DNA of 64,000 bases from Bacteroidota bacterium (lineage in GTDB: Bacteria > Bacteroidota > Bacteroidia > Bacteroidales > SKPS01), in NCBI GenBank assembly GCA_022709695.1, contig JAKLII010000005.1:62001-126000 (forward strand), written 5' to 3'. The notes below the pieces were generated by a model. That model saw only the letters and a program-made list of their open reading frames with translations. It made no database searches and had not been told where the DNA came from. How positions within the stretch are numbered: the stretch's first letter is position 1; the number at the start of each line of letters is the position of its first letter. Below are positions 36,858 to 45,728 of this stretch, in pieces. Position numbers and translations under genes: made by a program.

Positions 36858-37702
36858 CCCTGCAGACTAAAGGTGGCTTTCAGACTCATATCCAGACTCA
36901 TGATCTGGTGGGTGATGGCACCGGATGAGATAAAATCGACTCCGGTTGCGGCATAGGCTTCAATATTCCGGGCATTGATGCCACCGGAGGCCTCCGTTTC
37001 ATATTTCCCGTTAATCCTGTTTACCGCAGCCGCCAGATCTACAGGGGAAAAATTATCGAGCATAATCCGGTCAACACCTCCATGCTCCATCACCGCTTCC
37101 AGCTCTTCAAAGTTACGCACCTCAATTTCAATTTTCAGATCAAGCTCTTTCTCCCTGAGGTAGTTGTTCACCCTGTCTATGGCACTGGAAATCCCTCCGG
37201 CAAAATCCACATGGTTATCCTTGATCATGATCATATCGTATAATCCCATCCGGTGGTTCCGGCCACCACCCATCCTCACGGCATATTTTTCCATCTCCCG
37301 CAGGAGTGGTGTTGTTTTCCGGGTATCCAGGAGCCGGGTTCCAAAAGGGGCAACCAGTTTAACCAGTTGTGCCGTTGAGGTAGCAATGCCACTAAGTCTT
37401 TGCAGGATATTGAGTGACAGTCGTTCGCCCTGGAGGATGGATCGAGCAGCCCCCCTGATGATGAACGGCACATCTCCCGGCTTCACAACAGTACCGTCTG
37501 CCATCTTTTCATCGAACTCCAGAGCGGGGTCAACCTGACGGAAAACCTCCCTGGCGTAAATCATACCTGCAAGCACCCCCTGCTGCTTGATCAGAAGCCG
37601 GGCACTGCCGGTAGCTTTATCGGGAATGGTTGACAGAGAAGTGTGATCACCTCCTGCAATGTCTTCTTCCAGCGCAAGCCTGATAATTTCAGAGGGAGTC
37701 AT
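36854..37702 (-). CDS. nadC: Nicotinate-nucleotide pyrophosphorylase (quinolinate phosphoribosyltransferase)
   Basis: NadC converts quinolinate and PRPP to nicotinate mononucleotide in NAD synthesis. The 282-residue protein starts at 37702 (MTPSEIIRLALEEDIAGGDHTS) and shows ERLSLNILQRLSGIAT, LLDTRKTTPLLR, GGGRNHRMGLYDMIMIKDNH and EASGGINARNI in family order. A longer open frame upstream runs into the end region of the DUF4783 gene and lacks conserved sequence. It forms an operon with yihY. Confidence 0.95.
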   Translation of the reverse strand: MTPSEIIRLALEEDIAGGDHTSLSTIPDKATGSARLLIKQQGVLAGMIYAREVFRQVDPALEFDEKMADGTVVKPGDVPFIIRGAARSILQGERLSLNILQRLSGIATSTAQLVKLVAPFGTRLLDTRKTTPLLREMEKYAVRMGGGRNHRMGLYDMIMIKDNHVDFAGGISSAIDRVNNYLREKELDLKIEIEVRNFEELEAVMEHGGVDRIMLDNFSPVDLAAAVNRINGKYETEASGGINARNIEAYAATGVDFISSGAITHQIMSLDMSLKATFSLQG

Positions 37703-37716
37703 TATGGTAAACCTGA

Positions 37717-38145
37717 TTAGTTCCTGATAAAAGTCATGCGGGTAATCTTCTGTCGCTCCCCTTCTTCCAACCAAAGGACATACACTGAGAAACGGATGCC
37801 TTTTTCGGAAGTATACGCCCCCAGGAGATAGCTCCCTCCGCCAGACACATGTCCCGAACCCTGAACCTGAAAGGATTTTGGCGGATGTTCCGAAAAGAAT
37901 TTTTGGATTATCATCCTCCCCTGCCTGGCACTGTAGGTGCCACTCTGGTCTTCAACCGTAATGCTGATTGTGGTGGCAAAGTGTTCAGCAAGGCGTGAAG
38001 CATTGCCTTTTTCCAGAGCGTTCAGAATCTCCTGGCTGATGTCCCCGCCTGAAGTGAACGAGGAAAACAGGAATACCGTGAGGAGCACTGATAATTTTGC
38101 CAGTCTCCTCACGAATTGTAATTTTATGCTCGTATCTGAAAACAT
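37717..38145 (-). CDS. DUF4783 secreted protein
   Basis: A protein of about 142 residues with an N-terminal hydrophobic signal (LAKLSVLLTVFLFSSFTSGG) and a small alpha+beta domain (ILNALEKGNASRLAEHFATTISIT ... RMTFIRN) matching the NTF2-like DUF4783 family found next to nadC in many Bacteroidota. Function unknown. The start at 38145 fits the signal peptide and the two -7 boxes upstream. It is the likely first gene of the nadC run. Confidence 0.75.
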   Translation of the reverse strand: MFSDTSIKLQFVRRLAKLSVLLTVFLFSSFTSGGDISQEILNALEKGNASRLAEHFATTISITVEDQSGTYSARQGRMIIQKFFSEHPPKSFQVQGSGHVSGGGSYLLGAYTSEKGIRFSVYVLWLEEGERQKITRMTFIRN

Positions 38146-38170
38146 GGGGTTAAGAAAAACAGGATTCGCG

Positions 38171-38189
38171 CAAATATACAACAAATATA
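38171..38189 (-). promoter_or_regulatory. Tandem -7 elements upstream of the DUF4783-nadC run
   Basis: Two perfect boxes, both TATATTTG on the minus strand, at 38171-38178 and 38182-38189. They may give two transcription starts, or only one may be used. No good -33 element was seen. Confidence 0.5.
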
Positions 38190-38250
38190 CCAGTACTGCC
38201 CGCCCCGGCTCTTTTCAGGAGTGAGCAGCGTATGATAATGTCTTTTGCTT

Positions 38251-38724
38251 ATGAGAATTGATTTGATAGTGCCCGGTTCAACCGGTGAAAGATGGATAAG
38301 GGATGGTGTGTCAGCCTATATCGGGAGAATTCAGCATTATGCTCCTTTCAGGGTCCGTGAGCTGCCCGCTGTTAAAAATGCAGCCTCACTTACCCCGTTG
38401 CAGCTGCAGCAGGAGGAATATCTGCAGTTGAAAAAACTGACAAAGGAGTTCGACCGGTTGGTGCTTTTAGATGAATCCGGCACCCAGTTCCGCTCGGTCG
38501 AATTCGCGGATTTCCTGCAGAAGCAAATGAATGCCGGTACAAGAGCACTCTGCTTCTTTGCAGGCGGGCCTTATGGCTTTGCACCTGAACTACGGGCAGC
38601 AGGCTATCCGATGATGTCACTCTCAAAAATGACCTTCACACACCAGATGGTCAGGCTTGTGTTTACCGAACAGTTGTACCGCGCTTTCACCATCCTGAAA
38701 GGGGAGGGGTACCATCATGAGTAG
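38251..38724 (+). CDS. rlmH: 23S rRNA pseudouridine(1915) N3-methyltransferase RlmH
   Basis: RlmH methylates pseudouridine 1915 in helix 69 of 23S rRNA. The 157-residue SPOUT protein starts at the ATG at 38251 (MRIDLIVPGST) and has LVLLDESGTQFRSVEFADFL, FFAGGPYGF (the knot glycines) and the family C-terminus LSKMTFTHQMVRLVFTEQLYRAFTILKGEGYHHE-like end. It is convergent with the glycosyltransferase gene, with seven bases between stops. Confidence 0.95.
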   Translation: MRIDLIVPGSTGERWIRDGVSAYIGRIQHYAPFRVRELPAVKNAASLTPLQLQQEEYLQLKKLTKEFDRLVLLDESGTQFRSVEFADFLQKQMNAGTRALCFFAGGPYGFAPELRAAGYPMMSLSKMTFTHQMVRLVFTEQLYRAFTILKGEGYHHE

Positions 38725-38731
38725 GGTCTGT

Positions 38732-39883
38732 TCAAAGGTTTCCGAGAGCTTTCTCAACTCCCTGCCAGAGTAAGTCTGCTGTGCGATCCCAGGTGTACGT
38801 TTCCGGCAGAACCTTGCTTTTAACGACCAGTTCTCCCGCAAGATCCGGATTCCGGATCAGCATATGCATCGCATCAGCGATTTCCTGCGGGTTGCCGGGA
38901 TCTACCAGGAGCGATGACCTTCCTCCGATTTCAGCAAGGGCACTTCCTGCGGAGGTGATGGCAGGAATGCCGGCAATGGCAGCCTCCAGCAACGGAAGGC
39001 CAAAACCTTCGTACAGCGATGCGAATACCAGTGCTGCAGCCCCGCGGTACAGTCCATTCATTTCAGCATCTTCCACCCTGCCGGTAAAAATGACATCCTG
39101 ATAAAAGGGGGTGTCCCGCAATGAACCAACCAGATCAGACATCAGCTCCGTTTTTACCCTGCCGGCAAAAACCAGTTTGAAAGGGGCCGGATGTTTCTCG
39201 CGGAACCTGATAAAGGCTTCAATCACTGTACCGGCGTTTTTTCGCGGGTGTATGGTTCCCGAAACCAGAAAATACTGATCGCCGGTATTGAATTTTTGCC
39301 GTATCTGATGTGTTTCATGATCCGATACAGGAGTAAAGAAGGAATTGAGGCCACTGTAAATCACGTCAATACGTGAAGGCTCAACTCCGTAGGTGCTGAT
39401 GATATCATCCCTGGAAAATTCCGATACGGTGGCAACACGGGTGGCCACTTTTGCTGATTTTCGTACCCGGTTACGATAGATGGAGCGGTACCTGCCAGGG
39501 ATGAAATCGGGAAAGTGCTCGAAATTGAGATCATGGATTACCACGATCGAGGGGATAGCCGGCTTATCGGGCAGGAAGCAGTCGGGTGAAATGTACAGGT
39601 CGGGCCGGTGTTTCCGGATTGCTGCCGGGATCGTTGTGGTGTGCCACCAGGTGAGCAGAAAAGGGAGGCGTGTAACTGGCGGAATTACCACAGATGTGGC
39701 ATTATCCGGCAAAATAAAAGCAGGATTGGGCTTTCTGTCGAAAAAAAATAAAAAGTGATGATCAGGATGCCGGCGGGCCATGCGGGTCATGGTCTCCCAC
39801 GAAAACCAGCCGATACCGTCCATCCGGCCTTTTACCACCAGCCGCATATTTACTGCAATCTTCAAGGCCTTCACTTTTTGCAA
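38732..39883 (-). CDS. Glycosyltransferase family 4 protein
   Basis: A GT4 (GT-B fold) transferase of up to 383 residues. The acceptor domain begins LKIAVNMRLV; the donor-binding domain has SGTIHPRKN, FTGRVEDAEMNGLYRGAAALVFASLYEGFGLPLLEAAIAGIP-type sequence with the E-x7-E motif (EGFGLPLLE), typical of mannosyl or galactosyl transfer from nucleotide sugar. No ATG precedes the first strand: the start is TTG at 39883 or, more like the family, TTG at 39865 (MKIAVNMR). It diverges from the flippase gene. Sugar and acceptor unknown. Confidence 0.88.
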   Translation of the reverse strand: MQKVKALKIAVNMRLVVKGRMDGIGWFSWETMTRMARRHPDHHFLFFFDRKPNPAFILPDNATSVVIPPVTRLPFLLTWWHTTTIPAAIRKHRPDLYISPDCFLPDKPAIPSIVVIHDLNFEHFPDFIPGRYRSIYRNRVRKSAKVATRVATVSEFSRDDIISTYGVEPSRIDVIYSGLNSFFTPVSDHETHQIRQKFNTGDQYFLVSGTIHPRKNAGTVIEAFIRFREKHPAPFKLVFAGRVKTELMSDLVGSLRDTPFYQDVIFTGRVEDAEMNGLYRGAAALVFASLYEGFGLPLLEAAIAGIPAITSAGSALAEIGGRSSLLVDPGNPQEIADAMHMLIRNPDLAGELVVKSKVLPETYTWDRTADLLWQGVEKALGNL

Positions 39884-39948
39884 AGATCAAAAAAAAACCT
39901 GATCAGGAGTTCTGTATCCCGATGGTCAGGATCATGAAAAAATCAGGA

Positions 39949-39979
39949 TTTGTTTTTTCAGCCCCGAAAGCTACCTTTG
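39949..39979 (+). promoter_or_regulatory. Promoter for the polysaccharide flippase gene, apparently leaderless
   Basis: TTTG (39949-39952), exactly 19 bases, then TACCTTTG (39972-39979). The ATG begins at 39984, four bases after the -7 box, where transcription itself should start. Confidence 0.8.
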
Positions 39980-39983
39980 TGCG

Positions 39984-41435
39984 ATGCAAAGGAAGTTTCT
40001 GGCCAACCTGATCCTCCTCCTATTTCTGAACCTGCTGGTTAAGCCGCTCTATATTTTCGGTATCGACCTGGGGGTTCAAAACCTCGTAGGTCCTGATGAA
40101 TACGGGATATTCTTTTCTATGTTCAATTTCTCCATGCTGTTCAATATCCTCCTGGATGCCGGCATTACCAACTACAACAACCGAAATATCTCGCAGTACC
40201 GTCATCTTTTAAATAAACATTTCAGTGGGATTTTCACCCTCAGGCTGCTTCTTGCGGTGGTGTATGTACTTATCGCCTTCGGTACGGGGCTGATGGCAGG
40301 ATACAGCCAGCGACAGATGCAACTGCTGGGCTTTCTGGCATTTAACCAGTTCATCATCTCCTTCATACTGTACCTCCGTTCCAATATCGCAGGGCTGCAG
40401 CTGTTTAAAACCGACAGCCTGATTTCAGTTCTCGACCGGGTGATACTGATTGTGCTTTGCGGGTATCTTATTTACAACAGGCACACCCGAAGCCAGTTTA
40501 CCGTGGAATGGTTTGCGATTTGCCAAACCGCTGCTTACCTTGTCACTTTTCTGGTGGCATTGCTGGTAGTGATGCGGAAAGCTGCCTTCAGGCGCTTTTA
40601 CTGGAATCCCACATTTGCCCGCATGATCCTGCGCAATAGTTTTCCGTATGCCTTGCTGGCCCTGCTGATGATGTTCTATTTCAGGATCGATTCGGTATTG
40701 CTGGAAAGGTTGCTTCCGGCTGGTACAGGATCCCTGCAGGCAGGAATCTATGCATCTGCCTTCAGGCTGCTCGATGCCTTTCTGATGATTCCATACCTGT
40801 TTTCGGTGCTGTTGCTGCCGATGTTTGCAAGGATGATCCGCTTCAGGGAAAACCCGGGGCAGATCATTTCCATTGCCTTCCCGATCATCCTGCTTTTTTC
40901 GGTGGGTACCGTAGCGTTATCGCTGGGTTTCAGCCGTGAAATCATGGAGCTGCTCTATAACGATCATGTGGAAGAATCAGCCCGGGTATATTCCCTGCTG
41001 GTGCCCGGCCTTGTGGCATTCTCGGCTTCCTATATCTTTGGTACACTCCTCACTGCCAATGGTAACCTCCGGATCCTCAACCTGATTGCCGGCGCAGGTA
41101 TGGTGGTGAATATCCTGTTGAATATTATGCTTATCCCTCGTTATCAGGCCACGGGTTCAGCATTTGCCAGTCTGGTTACCCTAATGCTTTCAGCGATCCT
41201 GCAGATGGTAATTTCAGTAAGGAAGTTTGCCCTTGTTCCCTCACGAAGCCAATGGATCAGGTCATTGCTGTTCCTGTCAGGGGTATTTGCCATTATGTGG
41301 ATTCAGCAATTCCTGCCCTGGGAATGGTACCTGCGCATGGGCATGGCAGCACTGGCAATCCTGGTACTCGCCTTCTCCATCCGTTTTATCCAACCCGTTC
41401 AACTGTACCGGATTCTTTTACGGACTGCCCCCTGA
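39984..41435 (+). CDS. Polysaccharide flippase (Wzx/MOP family)
   Basis: A 483-residue inner-membrane protein with 12-14 hydrophobic segments. The N-terminal pattern (LVKPLYIFGIDLGVQNLVGPDEYGIFFSMFN-like) and the central YFRIDSVLLERL with GIYASAFRLLDAF place it in the MOP (polysaccharide export) superfamily, which moves lipid-linked oligosaccharides across the inner membrane. It heads a locus with a Wzz-like and a Wzy/ligase-like gene. Whether the product is O-antigen or exopolysaccharide is not clear. Confidence 0.87.
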   Translation: MQRKFLANLILLLFLNLLVKPLYIFGIDLGVQNLVGPDEYGIFFSMFNFSMLFNILLDAGITNYNNRNISQYRHLLNKHFSGIFTLRLLLAVVYVLIAFGTGLMAGYSQRQMQLLGFLAFNQFIISFILYLRSNIAGLQLFKTDSLISVLDRVILIVLCGYLIYNRHTRSQFTVEWFAICQTAAYLVTFLVALLVVMRKAAFRRFYWNPTFARMILRNSFPYALLALLMMFYFRIDSVLLERLLPAGTGSLQAGIYASAFRLLDAFLMIPYLFSVLLLPMFARMIRFRENPGQIISIAFPIILLFSVGTVALSLGFSREIMELLYNDHVEESARVYSLLVPGLVAFSASYIFGTLLTANGNLRILNLIAGAGMVVNILLNIMLIPRYQATGSAFASLVTLMLSAILQMVISVRKFALVPSRSQWIRSLLFLSGVFAIMWIQQFLPWEWYLRMGMAALAILVLAFSIRFIQPVQLYRILLRTAP

Positions 41436-41464
41436 CACCGCTGTATTCAGTTGATTATTTTCCG

Positions 41465-41472
41465 TAATTTTG
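41465..41472 (+). promoter_or_regulatory. -7 element upstream of the Wzz-like gene
   Basis: TAATTTTG, 29 bases before the ATG at 41502. No -33 box at the right spacing, so confidence is moderate; readthrough from the flippase gene is also possible. Confidence 0.4.
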
Positions 41473-41501
41473 AGCCCTCAATCCCTTAAGACATTAACCC
41501 T

Positions 41502-42554
41502 ATGTCGGAAAAACGTTCTGAAAACCTCGATTTTAATTCTATCAATTTTGTCTGGTTCATCTGGAAGTGGAAATGGGTAATTCTGGTGGTTGTCTTCGTT
41601 TCAGCCCTGGCAGCAGCAATTTTCTCAGGCCCCAGGTTCATTACCCCGATGTTCAAGTCAGTAGTGGTGCTTTTTCCCACCGCTACCAACTCAATCTCCA
41701 AAACCCTGATGGATGACATGCCGGGAAACAAAGAGGATATCATGGCATTTGGTGAAGAAACAGAATCGGAACAGATGCTGCAAATCCTTAACTCAAGTGA
41801 GATCCGTGATAAAATCATTGAGCGGTTTGATCTGATGAACCATTATAAGATTAAACCGAAAACCCGTTTTGCCGTTACCGAACTGAACAGGGAATACAGC
41901 AGCAACATCACATTTAAAAGAACTGAATTTAAAGCGGTTGAGATCAAGGTAATGGACAGGTCTGCCGACACAGCCATGCTCATAGCCAATGCCATCTCGG
42001 AATATCTGGATACCATAAAAAATGCTATCCAGAAGCAACGTGCGATGGAGGGCCTGGCAATTGTTGAAGCAGAATACCGGCAGATGGAGCAGGATATTTC
42101 CGACGCGGAAGATTCTCTGACAAAGCTTAGGGAAAAGGGCGTACATGACTATGAAACCCAGGCCGAAATGATCAACCAGCAGCTGGCCATTGAGCTGGCA
42201 AAAAGAAATACCGTGGGTATAAAAGCACTCAACGATAAACTGGATACCCTGGCCAAATATGGCGGAGCTTATGTATCGATCCGGGATGCCCTTGAGCACG
42301 AAAAAAAGAACTTCAGCGAATTACGCCGATCGTATAAGAAAGCCAAAATGGATGCTGAAGCCTTTGTGCCACAGAAGTTTGTAGTTGATAAAGCCTATAA
42401 GGCAGAGAAGAAATCCTATCCGGTACGGTGGCTGATTGTAGCTGTTTCGGTTTTTGCGTCTTTCCTACTGGCAATTATCACATTAATCATCCTTGAAAAC
42501 ATTTCAGGGTACAAGATGGCAAGAGAGACCAGGGCGTCAGAAACCCAAGCCTGA
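41502..42554 (+). CDS. Wzz-type polysaccharide chain-length determinant
   Basis: A 350-residue inner-membrane protein with two transmembrane helices (about residues 25-45 and 312-335) around a large periplasmic coiled-coil domain (for example IVEAEYRQMEQDISDAEDSL), the Wzz co-polymerase layout. There is no C-terminal tyrosine-kinase domain, so it is a class 1-type protein rather than a full Wzc. It sits between flippase and polymerase/ligase genes and probably sets polymer length. Confidence 0.85.
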   Translation: MSEKRSENLDFNSINFVWFIWKWKWVILVVVFVSALAAAIFSGPRFITPMFKSVVVLFPTATNSISKTLMDDMPGNKEDIMAFGEETESEQMLQILNSSEIRDKIIERFDLMNHYKIKPKTRFAVTELNREYSSNITFKRTEFKAVEIKVMDRSADTAMLIANAISEYLDTIKNAIQKQRAMEGLAIVEAEYRQMEQDISDAEDSLTKLREKGVHDYETQAEMINQQLAIELAKRNTVGIKALNDKLDTLAKYGGAYVSIRDALEHEKKNFSELRRSYKKAKMDAEAFVPQKFVVDKAYKAEKKSYPVRWLIVAVSVFASFLLAIITLIILENISGYKMARETRASETQA

Positions 42555-42560
42555 CAGCGG

Positions 42561-44009
42561 ATGGAGTTGACCGAAAACAGGAAGCGGAATATCATCCTGG
42601 GCATCAGCGCCTTGTTTGTTGCGGTGAACTCAGTGCTTATTGCATTCGAGGTGTACTGGTTTTCGCTCTTTCCGGCTGCCATTCTGTTGCTCCTTTTGTA
42701 CTTCCTCTCCATGGAGAGGGTTTTCCTGCTGGTTACCTTCCTGGTTCCACTGTCGGTTGTGGTTGATGTAAAGGAGTTCGGCATGAGCATCTCCCTGCCC
42801 ACCGAACCGCTGCTGATAGGGATGCTGCTGATTCTGCTGCTTAAATTCTTTCACCGTAACCCCTTTAACAGAAAAGTGTGGTCCCATCCGGTCTCAGTGA
42901 TCATTATTCTGCAGATAATCTGGATGTTGATGACCTCAATTACAAGCGAGATACCTCTGGTGTCATTTAAGTATGTGATCAGCCGCTTATGGTTTGTGGT
43001 GCCAGTGTATTTTTTCGGGATTCTGGTATTTAAAGAGCCAAAACGTGTACGTCAGTTTTTGCTCCTTTTTCTGATCCCACTTGCGGGGGTGGTGATCTAT
43101 ACCACATACCAGCATGCCTTGCGTGGTTTTAACGGCAAAGCTGCCCACTGGGTGATGGATCCGTTTTTTAATGACCATACAGCCTATGGTGCCATTCTGT
43201 CGATGTTTCTGCCGGTAGCAGTTGCCTTCATTCTCGACCGGGAGGGGTACAGCCGGTCTGTCAGGTTGTTGTTCCTGATCCTGGGAGTAATCATCACCAC
43301 CGGAGTTTTACTGAGTGTAAGCCGGGCGGCCTGGGTGAGTGTTGTAGCAGCCCTTGCCTTCTTTATTATATTGAGGTTCAGAATTAAAGCAAAATTTCTT
43401 GCATTGGGATTTTTGGGAATTCTGGCCCTGTTGTTTGTCTTCCAGAGCTCCATTATTGATCGAATGGAGAAAAACCGCAATGAATCCAAGGAGACAGATT
43501 TTGCCGCTCATGCCAAATCGGTGTCCAATATCACAACGGACCCTTCCAACCTTGAACGGCTGAACCGGTGGAAAGCGGGATTCAGAATGTTTGCGGACCG
43601 CCCTTTCTGGGGTTGGGGCCCTGGTACCTATCAGTTTGTGTATGCCCCTTACCAGAACTCTGCTGATCTGACCATCATATCAACCAATGCCGGGGATCTG
43701 GGAAATATCCACAGTGAATACATCGGGCCTCTGTGTGATTCAGGAGTAATCGGGGCACTGCTGATGCTTGCCCTCGTCTTTACAGTGCTGAATGTGGCAC
43801 AAAAAATCTTCCATCGCAATAATATGGACATGCGGGTATACCGCTATCTGATGGCGGTATTTCTGGGGCTGACCACCTATTTTGTGCACGGTTTTCTGAA
43901 TAATTTTCTGGATACCGATAAAGCCTCCATCCCTTTCTGGGGTTTTATCGCTATACTGGTAGCTGCAGGACTGTATCCCGAAACGGCAGCCCCCGAAAAA
44001 TCAACCTGA
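42561..44009 (+). CDS. O-antigen polymerase/ligase family protein (Wzy or WaaL)
   Basis: A 482-residue inner-membrane protein with about 12 hydrophobic segments and the large periplasmic loop of the Wzy_C family, including NLERLNRWKAGFRMFADRPFWGWGPGTYQFVY and NIHSEYIGPLCDSG-like sequence. The family includes both O-antigen polymerases and ligases, and sequence alone does not separate them. It starts six bases after the wzz stop and is convergent with the LpxD-like gene. Confidence 0.85.
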   Translation: MELTENRKRNIILGISALFVAVNSVLIAFEVYWFSLFPAAILLLLLYFLSMERVFLLVTFLVPLSVVVDVKEFGMSISLPTEPLLIGMLLILLLKFFHRNPFNRKVWSHPVSVIIILQIIWMLMTSITSEIPLVSFKYVISRLWFVVPVYFFGILVFKEPKRVRQFLLLFLIPLAGVVIYTTYQHALRGFNGKAAHWVMDPFFNDHTAYGAILSMFLPVAVAFILDREGYSRSVRLLFLILGVIITTGVLLSVSRAAWVSVVAALAFFIILRFRIKAKFLALGFLGILALLFVFQSSIIDRMEKNRNESKETDFAAHAKSVSNITTDPSNLERLNRWKAGFRMFADRPFWGWGPGTYQFVYAPYQNSADLTIISTNAGDLGNIHSEYIGPLCDSGVIGALLMLALVFTVLNVAQKIFHRNNMDMRVYRYLMAVFLGLTTYFVHGFLNNFLDTDKASIPFWGFIAILVAAGLYPETAAPEKST

Positions 44010-44020
44010 AAAGAGGGAAA

Positions 44021-44959
44021 TCAGAGCTTTTCCGTGATCTCTGCCAGAATGCCGGGAAGCTGTTTCAGCAAAGCGATCTCCTTCATCTTCTCCCTGGCTT
44101 CGCGTACCGGAATGCCAAAATAGGTAGTGTTACCTTTCAGGGATTTTGGAACACCCGATTTGGCAAGGATCTCCGCACCCGATTCAATGACCAGGTCTTT
44201 CTGGATGCCAACCTGCCCCCAAATGGTCACATGATCCTGAATAACCGTCACACCGGCTATGCCTGCCTGTGAGGCAATCAGGCAATGTTTTCCTATGATG
44301 GTGTCATGTCCGATCTGAATCAGGTTGTCAAGCTTGGAGCCATCACCGATACAGGTATCGCCCGATACGCCCCTGTCGATAGTGGTGCCTGCCCCAATTT
44401 CCACATCATTGCCAATTACCACCCTTCCGCAGGAAACCATCTTGTCGAAACCTGAAGGCCTCCGTTTGAAATAGAAAGCATCCCCCCCGATCACTGCATT
44501 GGAGTTGATGATGACCCGGTCGCCAATGATACAATGGTCGTTTATGCTTACATGGGAGTGGATGATGCAGTCGCTGCCGATCTTAACATGATTACCGATG
44601 AAGGCTCCGGGTTGGATGATGGTCCCTTCTCCGATTTCAGCAGTGTCACTTACCATGGCAGTAGCCGGAATGAACGGGCGGAATTTTTTCACCAGGGAAA
44701 CATAGCCTGAAAACGGATCCTCAAGATACAACAGGGTTTTGCCACGGCTGGGATGATCCTTTGTATTGATCAGTACCACACTGGCATGGGAGTGCAGCGC
44801 CTTGTCGTAATATTTCGGATGATCGACAAAGGTAAGGTCACCCTTTTCTACCATGTGAATTTCATTGATACCGGTTACGATGGTATCTGCATGTCCGATG
44901 ACCTCGGCATTGATGAGGGCAGCGATCTCGGTTACGGGAATCCCCTGTGGAAGACGCAT
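44021..44959 (-). CDS. LpxD-like acyltransferase (UDP-3-O-acyl-glucosamine N-acyltransferase family)
   Basis: A 312-residue left-handed beta-helix protein with an N-terminal LpxD-type uridine-binding domain ([26 protein letters not shown]) and many hexapeptide repeats, including [23 protein letters not shown] with the usual catalytic His. LpxD adds the second acyl chain in lipid A synthesis. Bacteroidota often carry a longer canonical LpxD beside lpxC/lpxA and a second shorter copy next to efp, as here. This is likely the second copy, so its true substrate is uncertain. Confidence 0.75.
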   Translation of the reverse strand: MRLPQGIPVTEIAALINAEVIGHADTIVTGINEIHMVEKGDLTFVDHPKYYDKALHSHASVVLINTKDHPSRGKTLLYLEDPFSGYVSLVKKFRPFIPATAMVSDTAEIGEGTIIQPGAFIGNHVKIGSDCIIHSHVSINDHCIIGDRVIINSNAVIGGDAFYFKRRPSGFDKMVSCGRVVIGNDVEIGAGTTIDRGVSGDTCIGDGSKLDNLIQIGHDTIIGKHCLIASQAGIAGVTVIQDHVTIWGQVGIQKDLVIESGAEILAKSGVPKSLKGNTTYFGIPVREAREKMKEIALLKQLPGILAEITEKL

Positions 44960-44972
44960 AGATGTTGTAGAA

Positions 44973-45539
44973 TTATTCTTTTACTCTTTCTGAATAGTCA
45001 CCGGTTCGGGTATCTACCCTGATCTTTTCGCCGGGATTGACGAAGAGCGGGATATTTACCGTAGCGCCCGTTTCAACGGTAGCCGGTTTGAGGGTATTGG
45101 TGGCAGTATCCCCTTTAACACCTGGTTCGGCGTAGGTCACCTCCAGCACCACAAACGGCGGAAGTTCAGCATATAACGGATTTTCGGTTTCGGCATGGAA
45201 TACAATTTCAACCTCCTGTCCTTCCAGAAGGAACTGAGGGGAATTGATCAGTTCTTCATCGATATGTATCTGCTCGTAGGTTTCGTTGTGCATGAAATTA
45301 TACCCGGCTTCATCCTTGTACAGGTACTGGTATTTGCGCCGCTCAACACGCTGGATATTAATTTTTGCTCCGGAAGGGAAAGTGTTGGGAAGTACTTTTC
45401 CGGTTTTTACATTTTTCAGCCTCGTGCGTACAAAGGCAGCACCCTTGCCGGGTTTTACGTGCTGAAATTCAATAATGGTGTACAGATCTCCGTTGAATTC
45501 GATACAGATTCCGTTTTTAATGTCTGCTGTTGTTGCCAT
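44973..45539 (-). CDS. efp: Translation elongation factor P
   Basis: EF-P relieves ribosome stalling at consecutive prolines. The 188-residue protein has the usual three beta domains and the tip loop [16 protein letters not shown], with the lysine at the position that is modified in other bacteria. The modification enzyme is not in the window. It is co-transcribed with the LpxD-like gene 13 bases downstream. The promoter is about 135 bases upstream, giving a long leader. Confidence 0.95.
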   Translation of the reverse strand: MATTADIKNGICIEFNGDLYTIIEFQHVKPGKGAAFVRTRLKNVKTGKVLPNTFPSGAKINIQRVERRKYQYLYKDEAGYNFMHNETYEQIHIDEELINSPQFLLEGQEVEIVFHAETENPLYAELPPFVVLEVTYAEPGVKGDTATNTLKPATVETGATVNIPLFVNPGEKIRVDTRTGDYSERVKE

Positions 45540-45674
45540 ACAATGCGGTTGGGTTTACTGTTGATGCCTGTTATGTAAATTGAAAATTCTCAATCCTGCT
45601 TCGGCCAACAGCATTCCATCAGATGGATGATCGGGATACCCTTATGGTTGCCTGGCCCATTTTTTTTTCGGGTG

Positions 45675-45706
45675 CAAAAGTATAACAATCCTGTAAACCT
45701 GGCAAA
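45675..45706 (-). promoter_or_regulatory. Promoter for efp
   Basis: On the minus strand TTTG (45703-45706), exactly 20 bases, then TACTTTTG (45675-45682). This is among the best promoter matches in the window. It leaves a 5' leader of roughly 130 bases before the efp ATG at 45539. Confidence 0.75.
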
Positions 45707-45728
45707 GGGGTCTGTTCAGATGTGGTAG

